Positions 45,459 through 57,969 of a DNA stretch of 64,000 bases are shown here, one piece after another. Location of the stretch: contig NC_088776.1 in assembly GCF_954871325.1 (NCBI RefSeq), positions 17,112,052 to 17,176,051 on the forward strand. Direction: 5' to 3'. Position 1 is the stretch's first letter. Each line of letters opens with the position of its first letter. This stretch comes from Gordionus sp. m RMFG-2023 (Eukaryota > Nematomorpha > Gordioida > Chordodea > Parachordodidae). The position numbers and the translations under genes were made by a program. Below the pieces are notes generated by a model. The model saw nothing but the letters and a program-made list of their open reading frames with translations, was not told the origin of the DNA and did not search any database.

Positions 45459-48400
45459 ATGTATAATAATACTTTGAATTCAAGAAACTCTAATAAATAT
45501 AATATGAATCGATTTCAGCTCATGAATTTTGAAAATATAGAGAATTTGCAACCGCAGAACATCTCTAATTTATCACATACCTTGCCTATTGGTAATCAAA
45601 ATCATGACAAAAGGCAACGAGATTTTGCAGATATTGGACATCAAAATTTTGTACCAGCCAACAAACAACCGTCATGTTTTTTAAATAGCTATACTAACGT
45701 TATTCCAGAGGATCTTAATTCCCAAAATTATGGATTTATGAATATGAATCCAACTGCAACTAATGGCAATACATTCATAAATAAAAGAAACTTTGAAACA
45801 TTAAGCTCTATTTATAAAGATATAAGTTTTAATGCATTAAATGAGATTAGTGTAAAGCGTAGCAAAAAACCAAAAATAGAGGTAATCTTAAAATATTATT
45901 ATTGTAAAAAGTTATATATTTAGCAACAGTCCAAAGACCCTAAAGTATTACTTAACGAATTGAGGCCTGACATTCGCATGGAAGAAATAAGTATAAATCC
46001 ATTTACTTATAGAGCTGTCATTGATGATAATCAATACCAAGGTATTTAAATAGATAGTAAATTTAAAAAAAAATATTTATAGCTGTTGGTAGATCAAAAA
46101 AATTAGCAAAAACTGCATTAGCTGAGAAAATTTTAGTAGAACATTTAAAATATAGAATTCCACCTCAACTAGAAAAGAAATCTAATCCACTTTTGTCCAA
46201 TTACACAACTTCAGAAGTTTAACAATTGTCATATATGTTATATAAATTAAAAATCAGATAACTAAAAAAAATCCAATAAGTTTGTTATATGAACTCCATG
46301 ATGGTCGTAATTTGAATATTGAGATAAAACAAAATGAAGGATATAAGATACCTATATTTGTTGCAAATGTATCTATTAATGGCAATATGTATTCAGGTAA
46401 TTTATTATATATATTTTTATGAATTTTTTTAATTATTGAAATTTATTTGTGTTTATTTTTATATGTAAGAAAAATAAATGATAATAATTTCATTTATCAT
46501 TACTCTCCTTATGGTTTGACTAAATCATAAAAATCTTTCAAACCAAAAATGGAATCATAAAATTTAAGGTTATCTAAAAATGGTTCAAAATATATAGATA
46601 AGTTGCCAAAAATTTTAAGGCTATGTTGATATTAAATATCAGATTGGTTTAATATTTAAAAAAAACCCAACTTAATTACTTATTACAAGTGTTATGCAAG
46701 CCTATTTTTTAAAATGGCTAACTCAATATTTTAGCCAGAAAAATATCGCCTAAACCTCGAGATTTAGATAATATATGTATAGACCTTTATTCCTTATATT
46801 AGCAAGATCTTCAGGCTTGCGTAATATTTTCCTGGATGAAATATTAAGTTGGCTCTTTTAAAAAATCGGCTCAAAACGAGTCATTTAACAACACTACTTA
46901 TTACAATTGTTTAGTTATTTATATTGTTTTTATACAACAATTACATTTTATATAATTTCCTAATCATAAATGAATAAAAGGAACCAAACCAATTTCCAAA
47001 TTGTTAATAAATTAAACTACAATTAAATTAGGTCATGTTCAGTTAACCTAAAATAAAATTATGATTGTCATGTAAATCTCACCTTGCAATAAATAGGCTT
47101 ATTGAAAGTTTTAAGAAAAAATTGAGAAAAGTGTTTATTTCCAATAATAAAATGAATAGATATAATATTCATTAGGGATTATAATTTAACTTTAATTTAT
47201 ATTTTTCAATTAAAAATTTATGATTTATGCTGAAAATGAAAAAATATTAGGCCTACCTTAGAAATCAATAAAAAAATTTGAAAGTTAAAAAAAAGGGAAC
47301 TAAATCCAGACAAGAAAAATGAATAAAGAAGAATCAGGTTGCATCTAAAGAAACCCTCTTTTTACATTTATTTTTTTAAAAGAATGATATAAATTTGAAA
47401 AGTGATAATATTGATATATTTGATTATTTTCCTTATTCTGTAAATTTTTATTATAAAAACATTTTCGGTTAGAACATTTTCTCAAAGAGATTTTCTAGGC
47501 ATGTTTCAAGATTATTTTTTTATTTATTCCTATTTTTTTTGCTTAATAAAATATTAAAAAAAAATTTGATATAAAAAAGGCAAACGATTTTGATTTTACT
47601 TACAATTAAATAGTGGCAATTTTATATTATAAAATACATGAATTTAATTTAATATTATCCCTAGCTAATTGTTTTGTTTTGAAAAACATTCTGCCTGGAA
47701 ATGGCCAAATATCCTCTGTTTGCCTCAAGTGTTATGTTTTATGAAACTCTTATTTGTGAAAATATCAATAGTGGACCACTTTCTTTTTTTGGAAAGTAAT
47801 GTTAGATTTATTTTTATCTAATACCAGTAGCAGATACTCAAAAATGGCAATTAACCTGAAATATAAAAATTTAATCAACATTATGATATTTTCTAAAAAT
47901 TTCTAAGCTATTATAAATAAAGGAAGAAGATTACAGTGTTGTTAAAGGTTGCTTTTAATAGGAACACACTGCCGCTATTATTATTTGTCAAAAAGTAGTT
48001 CACACCTGCTATTTTAACCTGTCAAAATCAAATAGTCACTGTTAGCTATAAATCTTTTTATTTTTTGATTATAATGTATTTATTTGTGAATATAAAAAAT
48101 TAACATTTATAAATATTAGGTCTGTGCCGTTCCACATATTTTTCACCATTCTGATCCAATCTCTTTCAATATTGCTTCAAACCCGATCCGATATTTATAC
48201 TGATTTTTAATCACCCCGTTTGAACCAATTAAGAAATCAATATTTTTTAGGCAAAAAATTGAATCATGAATTTAATTTAATTTTTTTATTTCTACAATTA
48301 AAACTATAATAAAAAAATATATATTTATTAATATATCCATTTTATATTGGTATGAATTATAAAATTGTAATATTTAATATATAAAATTATAATATATTAG

Positions 48401-51400
48401 ATTTTTTAAATAAATATGAGAGCCTCCAGATTTTCTGGGAATAAGCTTCTACTATATGGACTATCTATATCTCCTGCCGTACTGAAGGCAGACTCAGATG
48501 ATCCCGCAGATAACGCATTTTGCAAAATTATCTTTGTCTTTTGTAAAATATTTTCATAATTCAGATACCATATTTAAAAAAAATCTTTTATTTAAAGTAT
48601 AAATAAAAAACTTGGCGTTGTTTAAAAAGATTTAAAATAAATAAAACTTTGGATGTTCCTTTCTATTTTTATAACAAAATCTTTTAAAATACTATAAATC
48701 TAAAAAGAAATAAATTTTAAAAAAATTATTTAGAAAATATTATAATAATGTAAAATAAATATACATAACATAAAATAAATATACATAACATAAAATAAAA
48801 TAACAAAAAAAAGATCGAATCGGGTTTTTTATAGGTATCGGCCCGATCCGATATTTTTAGAAAACGCTAAATATCGGTACCGATTCGATCCGATATTTAA
48901 TATCGGCACAGCCCTACTTAGCCAATTTTTTATGAGTCTTGTTAATACCAAAATGGCCAGCAAGTGAAATTGCTTCAATATTATTATCACAACCTCTGTG
49001 AACTGTTAATGAGTTCTTTTCTTCTAGTGTGTATGGTCAAATAATTTATCATTATGTATTTTAAATTTGGAGGCTTTAACACGCAAATTTCTTTTCTCAC
49101 TGTTGTTGCCTGCTAAACGAATTGGATATTTTTTATATAATATGAAGTTTTTTATTTCTTCATAATCTAAAAAAGTTATATAAAATTTAAATATTTAATT
49201 TACTATCTTCATTATAATTTGTATATTTCGAAAATAAATGTGGATCCTAATATTTTAATTTTATATAAAAAAATTTTTTTTTTGATTGACAAGTTAAAAA
49301 TATGAAATTAAATTATAAAACGTTATTCAAAATATATCATTATCAAAAATACACTGGTAAAAACTTACTCAGGTATGTAAATACATTATAATAGAAGAAT
49401 AAGTATTGAATTCACTCATTAAATAGGACAAAAAGAGTGGTTATAATACTGGAGTGATTTTAAAACGTTACACCGGTAATCGTTATTAAAATCAAACCAG
49501 TTTGTTTTCTATTTACGATTGAAAAAATAGGGATCCGAATTGTTTTTTTTAAAAATATCATATATATAAAAATTAATTCGTTTTTTTGGAAAGCTGATAA
49601 CATTAGCCAAAAACAGCATTGAAAAAGTTCTGCCTTGAAATGGCTTAAAGAGGATTTTTTAATATAGGTAACACGTTTAATTTTTTAAATATTTTGATTA
49701 AATTAATGTTAATTTATAAAAAAAAAAGGGTCGAGATAAAATTGGTTTTTGAATTTTTTATAGATGAAAAACACTAATAATAAATGATAAGCAATGTAAA
49801 TAATTTATAATAAATCTTTAATATATCAATGAATTTGATTTTAAAAATTTTCAGAAAAATTATTATTTTATAAATTGTATTTTAGAGATTTTATTTAAAA
49901 TTGTTATAGACAGCGATTTGCCATATATGTTTTATAAGTGCTGGCATTTTATTTTATCAAATTAGCTTAAAATCAATTGACGATTTATTAAGAGCTAACG
50001 AGGTTGTATATATAGAAATCCATTGTTTATATTTCTCATTTATATTGAACCCATTTTCGCATAATTTTATTATATTTTTAAATCTATAACATCCGCTACC
50101 CCCTAAATAATATTTAGGATATGCTGGATGACATACTTCCAAATATAATTTATAGAACATTTATTTTTCTTTTTACTCAATCAACCCAATTAATTAACTT
50201 TTTTTCTTTAAAATGCCATTTTTTAAATAATGTTCTAATTTGTCTAATTCTATCTATATTGTTGTTTTTTATCACTAAAGGATTTAAAAAAACTCGTTAA
50301 CCAATTTTTACCCTATCACATTTAGTATAAATTTACTTTAATATAATGAAGATATTTACCAAATTCCAGAAAATGCACGCCGATATTAAAAAAAATCTAC
50401 ATTCACCTGTTCCAGAATTGAGAAAACACTGGAGATTCAAAAATTTTTTTTTATAAAGTGCCTCATTTGCTAACTAATAATAACTATTTAAATTTATCTT
50501 GTAATTAGGGATGTACCGATATTTTTTATCGGATCGGGCCGATATTTTATCCATTCTAAAATATTGTCGGTTATCGGCCAATATTAGAAAATTTTCCGAT
50601 TCGATGCTATAAAAAATGGCGCTTAAAATGATATAAAATTTTTTAAAAAAGTTATATCTAAAATCATTTATTTTTATAAATTAAATCGAAATCCATTTTC
50701 ATGTTTATTTTTTTAATAATAAGAATTAATTAATAAACATTCTGCCATATTGTTATTTTTTTTTTCGCCTTCTGTTTATAATGCGATAATCTCTGCAAAA
50801 TCTGTTTTTAGTGAAGCTGCTGATATTGACAGTTACCATCGCCGCAGGCATACCTCTGATAAATTGGAAATTTTGGTATTTTTAAAAAGAAATCTTCTAT
50901 ATATTAATGTTAAATATTATTTTAAATATTTAATTCAAATTTCATAATATATTTGTTTATTACTTATTATGTATATAGATTAATGTTATTACTTATTATA
51001 TAAAAGTAACTTAACAATAAAAATATTTTATATACTTTTAGAATTTCAATTGAGTTTTTTTAAAGTAAATAGGTAAAAATATGTTTTGTAAACATGTTAA
51101 ATTAATATTTCAGTGAAAGTGTACTGTGAATATAAACTATAACTGATCCTTATAATATATTTAAATGACATAAGTTATAGTATAGTTAGATTATAGATGT
51201 TATACTAATAAAAAGTTTAAAAATTAGAACCATTGGTTTACAGAATACAAAATTAGATATGATATCGGATCGGTAATCGGCCGATATCAATTTAATATCG
51301 GGAATATCGGATCGGTTTCGAAAAAGTGGTATCGGACATCCCTACTAGTAATCTTTATTTTTATCCTTTTTGAAAAAATATGCAAGCCACAATTTTTAGG

Positions 51401-54400
51401 CTTTGAACTTTAATATCTCTGACAATCGTTATTTAAAAAAAATTAATTACACTATTCCTCACAATATACTTAATAACTATGCAAAATGTCATTCGAGAGA
51501 TATCCTTGAAAATGGGTCTTCTTTATATCGATCTATAATCGAATGACCCTCAAGTTACTTATCTCCATTTTGATTTGATAAAATATTATTAAATTTACTT
51601 TTCATATATTTTTAATTTTGATTTTAATCAGCAAAAGGACTGTCCAAACATAAAGCCAAGATTACTTTGTCTAAAAATATATTGAAAGAATGTTATAACG
51701 TTGAACTGGGGATCAACGATGAAGAAGCGAAAGAATTAGAAAAAATCGCAGAATTAGAAAAAATTCTTGATACCTCAACAAACGCTGTAAAACTTTTTCA
51801 GTATATTTTGGTCAATAATTAAATTAATAGATTTCATGTATTTTTAGAAATTGTAGTTTTATTTCTTGAAATTTTATAATGTAATTAATAGTAGTTACTT
51901 TAATAATCGTATCAATATGTTTGTTATACAACCAATTTTATCTCTTTATCACAGACTAATGAATTAATAGCAACAAAAACTCCTTCAGCAATTCTTTATG
52001 AAATAATGAAACATGAAACAACAGTGATATCTTGTCCTACTGGGGGATTCACTGGAACTATAAATGCAAAAGGGAAGGTTAGTTATTCAATATATTATTT
52101 ACATTTTTTAAAAAAATATTATATTTTAATAATACTAATTCAACTCTATTAATCATTATTAACAATATTTGAGGTGTATTTTGGTGTAAGTGTGTGGACC
52201 ATATTTCTAAAAAAATATATTTTTTAAGGAATACAAAAGTTGGGGCAGCAGTAAAAAGTTAGCCAAAAACGAGGTTGCCAAATTAGTTTTAAAGGATCTA
52301 AATATTGATTTTGGAGTGTTTACAAACAAAATTGCAGTTCCTAATGAAATAGATTTGTCCATGCCAACAACAGCAAATATATCTAATATCAATTTTCCGA
52401 AAACTTTTTCCCTCATAACATCTACACTAAATGACAGTTTTACCACAACTGAACCAAATGACCAGTTGGAAGACTCTAATATTGGAGAGGTTGGAGATGA
52501 GGTCACCTTCAGAAAAATACCCTATGAATTGGCAGATCTTATAGCTTTGTAAGTTAGAAAAAGAATAAAACTTAAATCAGAAATATTCTATAAAATTATT
52601 ATATTTTTAAGAACTGTTTTGAACAAATACAAAGAAATCATGCAAATGGGTGAATTGGAGAAGATTTTGTTTGATAATTCAAAGATGATAGCGGGTATAG
52701 TGATGATGAGACAAATGGTACCCAATACTCTACCACAATTGACACTCATAGCTGTTTCAAATGGTTTTATTTAATTCAAATTTTTGATATAATAAGATTC
52801 AATTTATCAGGAACAAGATGCTTTGATGCACCTGCAATCTTTAAAATGATATCCGAAGAAGAGATGCGTGATAGCAATTTACCACCCATAAAGAGAAAGT
52901 GCATCACTGATTGCCATGCAGAGAATTTATGTAGAAAAGCTCTTATAAAATTTTTATGGGCTCAAATATCAGCTCATGATGATGATAACAATATATTCGA
53001 AAAGATACCTGTGGTCAATTCACACTCTCTTTTCAAGCTAAAATCAAACGTTAAATTTTTATTATATCTAAGTGGGTTTCCCTGTGGTTCAGAACTTAGA
53101 ATTCCATTTAAGTCTGCTTTACGTATGAATCAAATAAAAAATCAGAAAATGCCATGCTTAAAGCTCTGCCCAGGATTTTCCAAGACCAGAAATTCTGATA
53201 AATTGTTAATCAAATCTAATTATGTTTACCCTCTTAACAACAATTATTCCAATTTGGATAATCAAAATAGGTTGATTTTTAAATACTTTTACTTATTAAT
53301 ATATATTTATTATAAAAAGGGATGGAAATCAAATGGAAAAAAATAGTGATCCTCAAAATATAAATGGTAAGGTTGGGGGTGACACAGGCTATGACTTTAA
53401 AAAATCTTTTCCTAATTTTAACACTAGTAAACAAGACTCGAAAGTGGAAGAGTTTCAAATTGTGATGGAAAAGGGCTTAGGAATTATGTCTTGTGCTGAC
53501 AAGCTAATGCTTTGGAATATAGTTGGGGTGCAAGGAGATGAATTAACCCAATTTATTCAACCTATATTTTTCAATGGTAATAATCATTTATTTTATTTGT
53601 AAAATTGAATGCTTAAAAAATACAATTTGCATTCCTTTTAAAGGTATCATAACCTCGACTCCTTATCCATTGACGAGTTTATATAAAGCAATATATGGAA
53701 GATCTTTATATTTTTTGAGACCGGAATGTTTTTCTTCCATAGATACCTATCTGAACCCACCTATTATTCAAAAGACAACTTACAGATTTATCCCAAACAA
53801 TAAAGACACGAAAAACCCCAATATTTATAATAAAAATCATAATAAGAAGATGAAAAAAAAGGGTTCAGACATTGGAGGAAATGCAAAGATAGGTGATGAC
53901 AACACATCGACCATGACTGAAGACAAACCATCATTAGATTTGAATATGAAAGAGGATATGCTTCAAAAATTGGAGCTAAATCAGATAAACCAGAAAATTT
54001 TAATAAGCGATAATATAAAAACAGTGAATGACATTAATAAGATAGACGATGAAGATAAAACGGAAGATGGAATGACGTTGGCTGCAAAGAAAGGGGCCAA
54101 GTTTTTGGCTAAAAGAAAATTTAAAAGTAATCCAACACCCAATTTTGTTAAGCATAATCGTTACGCTTTTGTTTGGTATCGAACCAACATGGTTGAATCT
54201 GAATCTAAGGACAACGTTTTAGAAATTTTGGACTGCAATCGAGGCTTTGCCTTTGGGGACGTATCTATGTTGCAACCTTTGGCGTTAAGCATTTGTGAGG
54301 AAACTAAAAAGAAAATTTATGCTAAAATATTGGAAAATAAAATTGTGGAAGTTGATAAAGATGATAGTCTAAATAACGATGATCAGAATGTTCTTAAGAT

Positions 54401-54725
54401 AGATGATTCAGAATTAAACCAATCTTTAGTTGACAAGAAAGTTTCTATTCCGTCTCCTTTAAAAGAAACAATAAAAATGGATTATGTAGATACGTTGAAA
54501 ATTGAATTAATGAAAAAATTGGATGAAATGCCAGTAATTAATTCTTCTCTGTCCTCTTTCCAATTGAATACATTCGCTTTGAAAGTAAAGACCAACATTT
54601 TAGTTAATAGTAAAATGACAACGCCTGCATCTTTTAGCAATGAGGTAACACTTTATAAAAAAACGAAATTGGAATTCAAACGGTACTGTGATCAAGTCTT
54701 GAAACTGGGTACTTGGGCTAAATAA
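45459..54725 (+). CDS. ADAR: ADAR-like double-stranded-RNA adenosine deaminase, 11 exons
   Basis: Deaminates adenosine to inosine in double-stranded RNA. Exons: 45459-45881, 45924-46041, 46083-46216, 46258-46396, 51632-51810, 51955-52077, 52229-52548, 52612-52763, 52811-53270, 53320-53576, 53644-54725. All junctions are GT-AG and phases agree, giving 1128 residues. Residues 1-141 are Asn-rich and unrecognised. Three dsRBDs follow at about 146-205, 228-291 and 338-400 ('GRSKKLAKTALAEKIL', 'GLSKHKAKITLSKNIL', 'GSSKKLAKNEVAKLVL'). The deaminase domain (about 470-1128) has the zinc and catalytic residues: DCHAE (H565, E567), PCG (C621), MSCADK (C741). 'ADKLMLWNIVGVQG' and a final 'LGTWAK' fit the inositol-phosphate-binding core. 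The base-flipping loop is not recognisable, and a Lys/Asp-rich insert of about 80 residues lies near 820-900. No Z-DNA-binding domain is seen. Deaminase-like ADAD proteins are the alternative, but the intact catalytic residues favour ADAR. Confidence 0.9.
46687..46896. mobile_element. MITE of the tagtgttgttaa family (copy 2) in ADAR intron 4
   Basis: 210 bp flanked by perfect 8-bp duplications 'cttattac' (46679-46686 and 46897-46904). The right end is 'atttaacaacacta'; the left end is more decayed ('aagtgttatgcaagcc'). The arms contain 'aaaatggctaactcaatatt' and, in reverse, 'aatattaagttggctctttt'. Confidence 0.8.
48118..48916 (-). mobile_element. hAT-type element (tagg-ctgtgccg ends) in ADAR intron 4
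   Basis: The left end 'taggtctgtgccgttcc' and the right end 'atatcggcacagccctac' are inverted repeats, with 'cgatccgatattt' blocks inside. The minus strand at about 48408-48560 encodes 'SAGSSESAFSTAGDIDSPYS' and 'RSLFPENLEALIFI', a hAT dimerisation remnant ('SSesErvFStAGdi...R..L.PEnleaLvfl'). No matching duplication found. The remnant has a stop soon after. Confidence 0.65.
50506..51344 (+). mobile_element. hAT-type element (tagggatgt ends) in ADAR intron 4
   Basis: 839 bp. Ends 'tagggatgtaccgatattt' and 'gtatcggacatcccta' are inverted repeats rich in 'atcggatcgg'. Flanks 'cttgtaat' (50498-50505) and 'ctagtaat' (51345-51352) match in 7 of 8. Inside, the plus strand at 50750-50947 encodes 65 residues with 'SAKSVFSEAADIDSYHRRRH' and 'TSDKLEILVFLKRNL', the hAT C-terminal block. 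Internally deleted copy. Confidence 0.8.
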
Positions 54726-54803
54726 TATTATTTTACAAAAACCACTATTGCTCCCTTTAAAATGACTTTGCTTATATCTTTATATTCTTTTGTAAATTGT
54801 CAT

Positions 54804-54809
54804 AATAAA
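54804..54809 (+). terminator. Poly(A) signal AATAAA of the ADAR gene
   Basis: First AATAAA downstream of the ADAR stop, 78 bp after it. Confidence 0.6.
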
Positions 54810-55046
54810 CTACTATTCATTAAACATTTTTTATAAACTAGATTTTTAATTTTTAGAGTTAAGTTCATCATGTATAGTACAAATATATAAATTTAATTTT
54901 TTGATATATATATATCATATTTTGAATTTCAATTATTTTTAATGATATTGTTGCATAACACCATTGAAATGTATATTTTTCCTAGATGTTTGATATCTAA
55001 ATTCAATATATATATATATAGTAAATTTTTGTTTAATATTTCTTAC

Positions 55047-55052
55047 TTTATT
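55047..55052 (-). terminator. Poly(A) signal AATAAA of the NAGLU-like gene
   Basis: On the minus strand AATAAA lies about 62 bp after the stop at 55114. Only about 240 bp separate it from the ADAR signal on the other strand. Confidence 0.55.
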
Positions 55053-55113
55053 ATGAATTTATGAATAAAAGTTTCTTCATAATTTTTATCTGTAGTTAAT
55101 AAAAAATTAGTAA

Positions 55114-56598
55114 TTATGAATATTTTCTACCTAAGCATTGATTTAAGGATGAGCTATTTGCAACAAATGGCAGTTGTAACTGGTTCCATATTTTCATATC
55201 AAAATCAGATTGAATAAAAATTGTGTCATTGTCTAAAGCATTTATTAGCTCCAATATAAATAAATCCCAACGTCGTCCATAATAACAGTTGAACATGCCA
55301 CTCCATTGTTTACTGGCATAATCCATAAGCCATTTCTACAAAAAAACAATTATTGAATAATAAATCTTAAATATAGTATAATATAAATAAATCTACGTTT
55401 TGGTTGACATCCCAATTTGTTATCTGCATTAAAGCATTTTTTCTAAACAAATTATTGGTCTTGCTTGTAAAGTTTTCAGCTGTTTTTATCCACGTGATTA
55501 ATCGTAAATCATTATGAAAAGATAATACATAGTCTAATGATTTAAATAAGTGGGCCATTTGTTCTTTTATAACTCTTTATGGTTTTAAATGACATATAAT
55601 ATTTTTATATTACCTCAAATTGGAGCTGTAACCATTAGAATATGTTCTCAATAAATTGTGATAAAGGTCATTGAAAGAGTTTTGAAAGCATTGTCTAATT
55701 ATGTCAGCCAAATCGTATCTTAAAAAATATAAATATGTAATTTCTTAAAAGAAAATAATATAGTGCTAACTTGGGTCATAAATTTATTATTTAAATAAAT
55801 GTGAATTTACATTTTTTATACAAAAAATGATTTGTTTTCGACTGAAAATTATGAATTATAATAAATACAAAATACTTTGTAAATATTCAGAAACAAAATA
55901 GTATTTTAAATACAAATATTACTGCCCTTTCCTTCTTTCTTTAGTCTAGGATTGGTCCGACTTTTCTAATTTAAGTAGAATAAATTTAAATATTCAGTAA
56001 TACAAAAAACTTAGCTAATTTAATGTTTTGGCAAATTATTTTTTTTAAAACTTGTAATTTTTAATCATTTGTGGATTCAATCAAACTTAATGTTTATTCT
56101 GGCCTATATTTTATTGATGATGTTAAACCCTTAGCTCGGGCTGACTGCAGGATTTTAATAATGTTGCTCAATTTAGTAAACAAGTTTAAATAGGTGGCAA
56201 AATTTTCTTAGACAATTAAATTATCAAAGATATAGAAAATACCTTAAATTTACGTTTATAAAGTAAAACAAAAATATTTATAGCATATTTCCTCTTAATC
56301 TTATAGTGAAGTAATATATAAATACCTGAAGGTATCAATTAGCATCATAGATGGTTGATCAATCATAATTCTCAAAAATGTATTACAAACCATTTCCAAA
56401 TCTGAATAATCATAAGTTCTCTGTCTTTCGTATTAAAAAATGCCAAATTAGATAAAATATAACTTGATCAAATGCAAGATTCATTGAAGGCATTGAAGTT
56501 ATAAGGTAATCGCCATGCCCAGGAAATGAATGTTTTCGATGTATATTTCGGTCAATAACCTTATTGTTGCCTCCATTTTGATGGGAGTACACAGTGTG
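55114..56598 (-). CDS. NAGLU: NAGLU-like alpha-N-acetylglucosaminidase, 3' exons
   Basis: Lysosomal family GH89 enzymes remove terminal alpha-N-acetylglucosamine from heparan sulfate. Five exons on the minus strand, short GT-AG introns, consistent phase: 56598-56464, 56420-56326, 55718-55633, 55563-55397, 55335-55114. Protein landmarks: 'HTVYSHQNGGNNKVIDRNIH', 'RTYDYSDLEMVCNTFLRIMI', 'FRYDLADIIRQCFQNSFNDL', 'LDYVLSFHNDLRLITWIKTA' and 'WLMDYASKQWSGMFNCYYGR' with 'RWDLFILELINAL' following. 'RYDL.D..RQ' and 'LDYA.KQW.G....YY..RW' are signatures of the NAGLU C-terminal domain. Frame ends at 55114. The donor of the third exon is ambiguous (55633 keeps phase; 55614 does not). The N-terminal and catalytic barrel exons, with the two catalytic Glu, are not found upstream within the window, so the gene is partial here or broken. 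Confidence 0.8.
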
Positions 56599-56599
56599 C

Positions 56600-57960
56600 T
56601 TAACGTGTTATAATATCGGAAATATTTTTTGTTTTTACTCATAAATTATTTAATGTAAATTAAAGTGATGTATTTCATATGGATATGGGTAACACAATTA
56701 GAACATTTAAAATAAATTTTTTACATTTTTAGAATGGAAGAACAAGACTTGGAGTTTAATCCTCTAAAAATAATAATTGATTTGTTTAAAAACAATCTGA
56801 ATTATAACGAATTTTTAAAAAGATATATTATTTTTATGAATTTTTATTATTCACTCAGCTTTCTCTCACTTACAGATTTGTAGGACTTAAAATGGTGACT
56901 AAAAATCATGTCGGACTTAAAAAAATTAAAACACTTGGGTTAGGTCGATTTTTAATTTTTTTTCAAAAATTATATTAATGTATTTATTCAATGGGAAAAT
57001 ATTATAGTGAAGTCTAATATTTATTTACTCCTTTACATTTACAATTTCCCTTAGAAATAATTTGAAAAATAGTTAAAATTTTGGGCCGTGCCATAAATTG
57101 ATCAAAAAGAATTTAGAGGTAAGCTTAAAAATGGAATTTTTTTTTAATCGGGCTAGGCCTAAAATTTTGACCTCTGCAGGTCTGCCACTTATTTATCATT
57201 AAAAACAATTTAAAATATTGCGATTGTATTGACATCGGGCGGTCTAATATTTTAATAAAATTTTTGCCTTTTATAAGAATGAATGAGAGCAGGTATGTAA
57301 ACATTAAAAAGATTATCTTTTTTCAAATGTCAAAAACGGATAACTTATCATCTTAACAATTTTGGGAAAAAATTAAATTTAAAATTAATTTTCTTAATAT
57401 GATTATTGAAAAGTTTATTGGTAAGTAGGAATATTAATTTTATCAGAATTATTTTTATTTGAATTTCCGAGCTAATTTTATTGAATGATTTTTCTTGATT
57501 ATTGTGTAAATAAGAAAAGTGAATCTCATTTTTCAAAAGCCTCTTATTTCTCTATAATAAAATTTTTGTTCCTTTTTCTGAACCTCGAGAACTTAATGGT
57601 GTTAAAGAGGGCATAATATTAGCTTAAAATGTAAATTATATAACGTTTAATATGATACATTTCAAAACAAGTTCCCATGGAGATATATACTACATTTTTG
57701 CATGCCTTTTAAAAATTCTTTTTACAAGATATGGGTCACCCCTTCCTTCTGGCTTCTTACCGTATTTCAATAAATAAAAATAACTAGAAAGTTATGATCA
57801 AAAATAATTTATTTTACTGGATAAGTTAAATTTGTAATTGTTTCTTAAGTAAGAAAGAGAGAATTAGGAATAATATGGAAATAAGTACATATTCCAGCCT
57901 ATAATTGTTTTAATTTTTTGGTTTGGATGATTTTATCAATATAAGCTCTTTATTCATATA
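56600..57960. other. Region upstream of the NAGLU exons, no clear gene
   Basis: Either a long NAGLU intron or spacer. A 50-residue plus frame (56734-56886, starting 'MEEQDLEFNPLKIIIDLFKN') follows an AG and could be an exon, but nothing supports it. 56874-57190 has weak inverted ends ('cagatttgtagg' and 'cctctgcaggtctgcc') like a MITE. The rest is AT-rich. Confidence 0.3.
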
Positions 57961-57969
57961 ATTAGTTTA

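Larger units (their letters stand above)
46397..51631 (+). other. ADAR intron 4, 5.2 kb, expanded by transposons
   Basis: Donor 'tcaggtaatttatt' and acceptor 'ttttaatcagcaaaagg' interrupt dsRBD 2 after the first base of a codon. Holds a MITE (46687-46896) and hAT elements at 48118-48916 and 50506-51344. Of the other nine introns seven are 41-67 bp and two about 145-150 bp. The parts 46900-48110 and 48920-50500 are AT-rich with no supported gene; a 67-residue minus frame at 49957-50160 has no homology I recognise. Confidence 0.8.

Noticed and set aside
49957-50160. 67-residue minus frame within ADAR intron 4
   Set aside because: Contains Gly, Cys and Trp but no family I recognise and no exon signals; not enough to call a gene.
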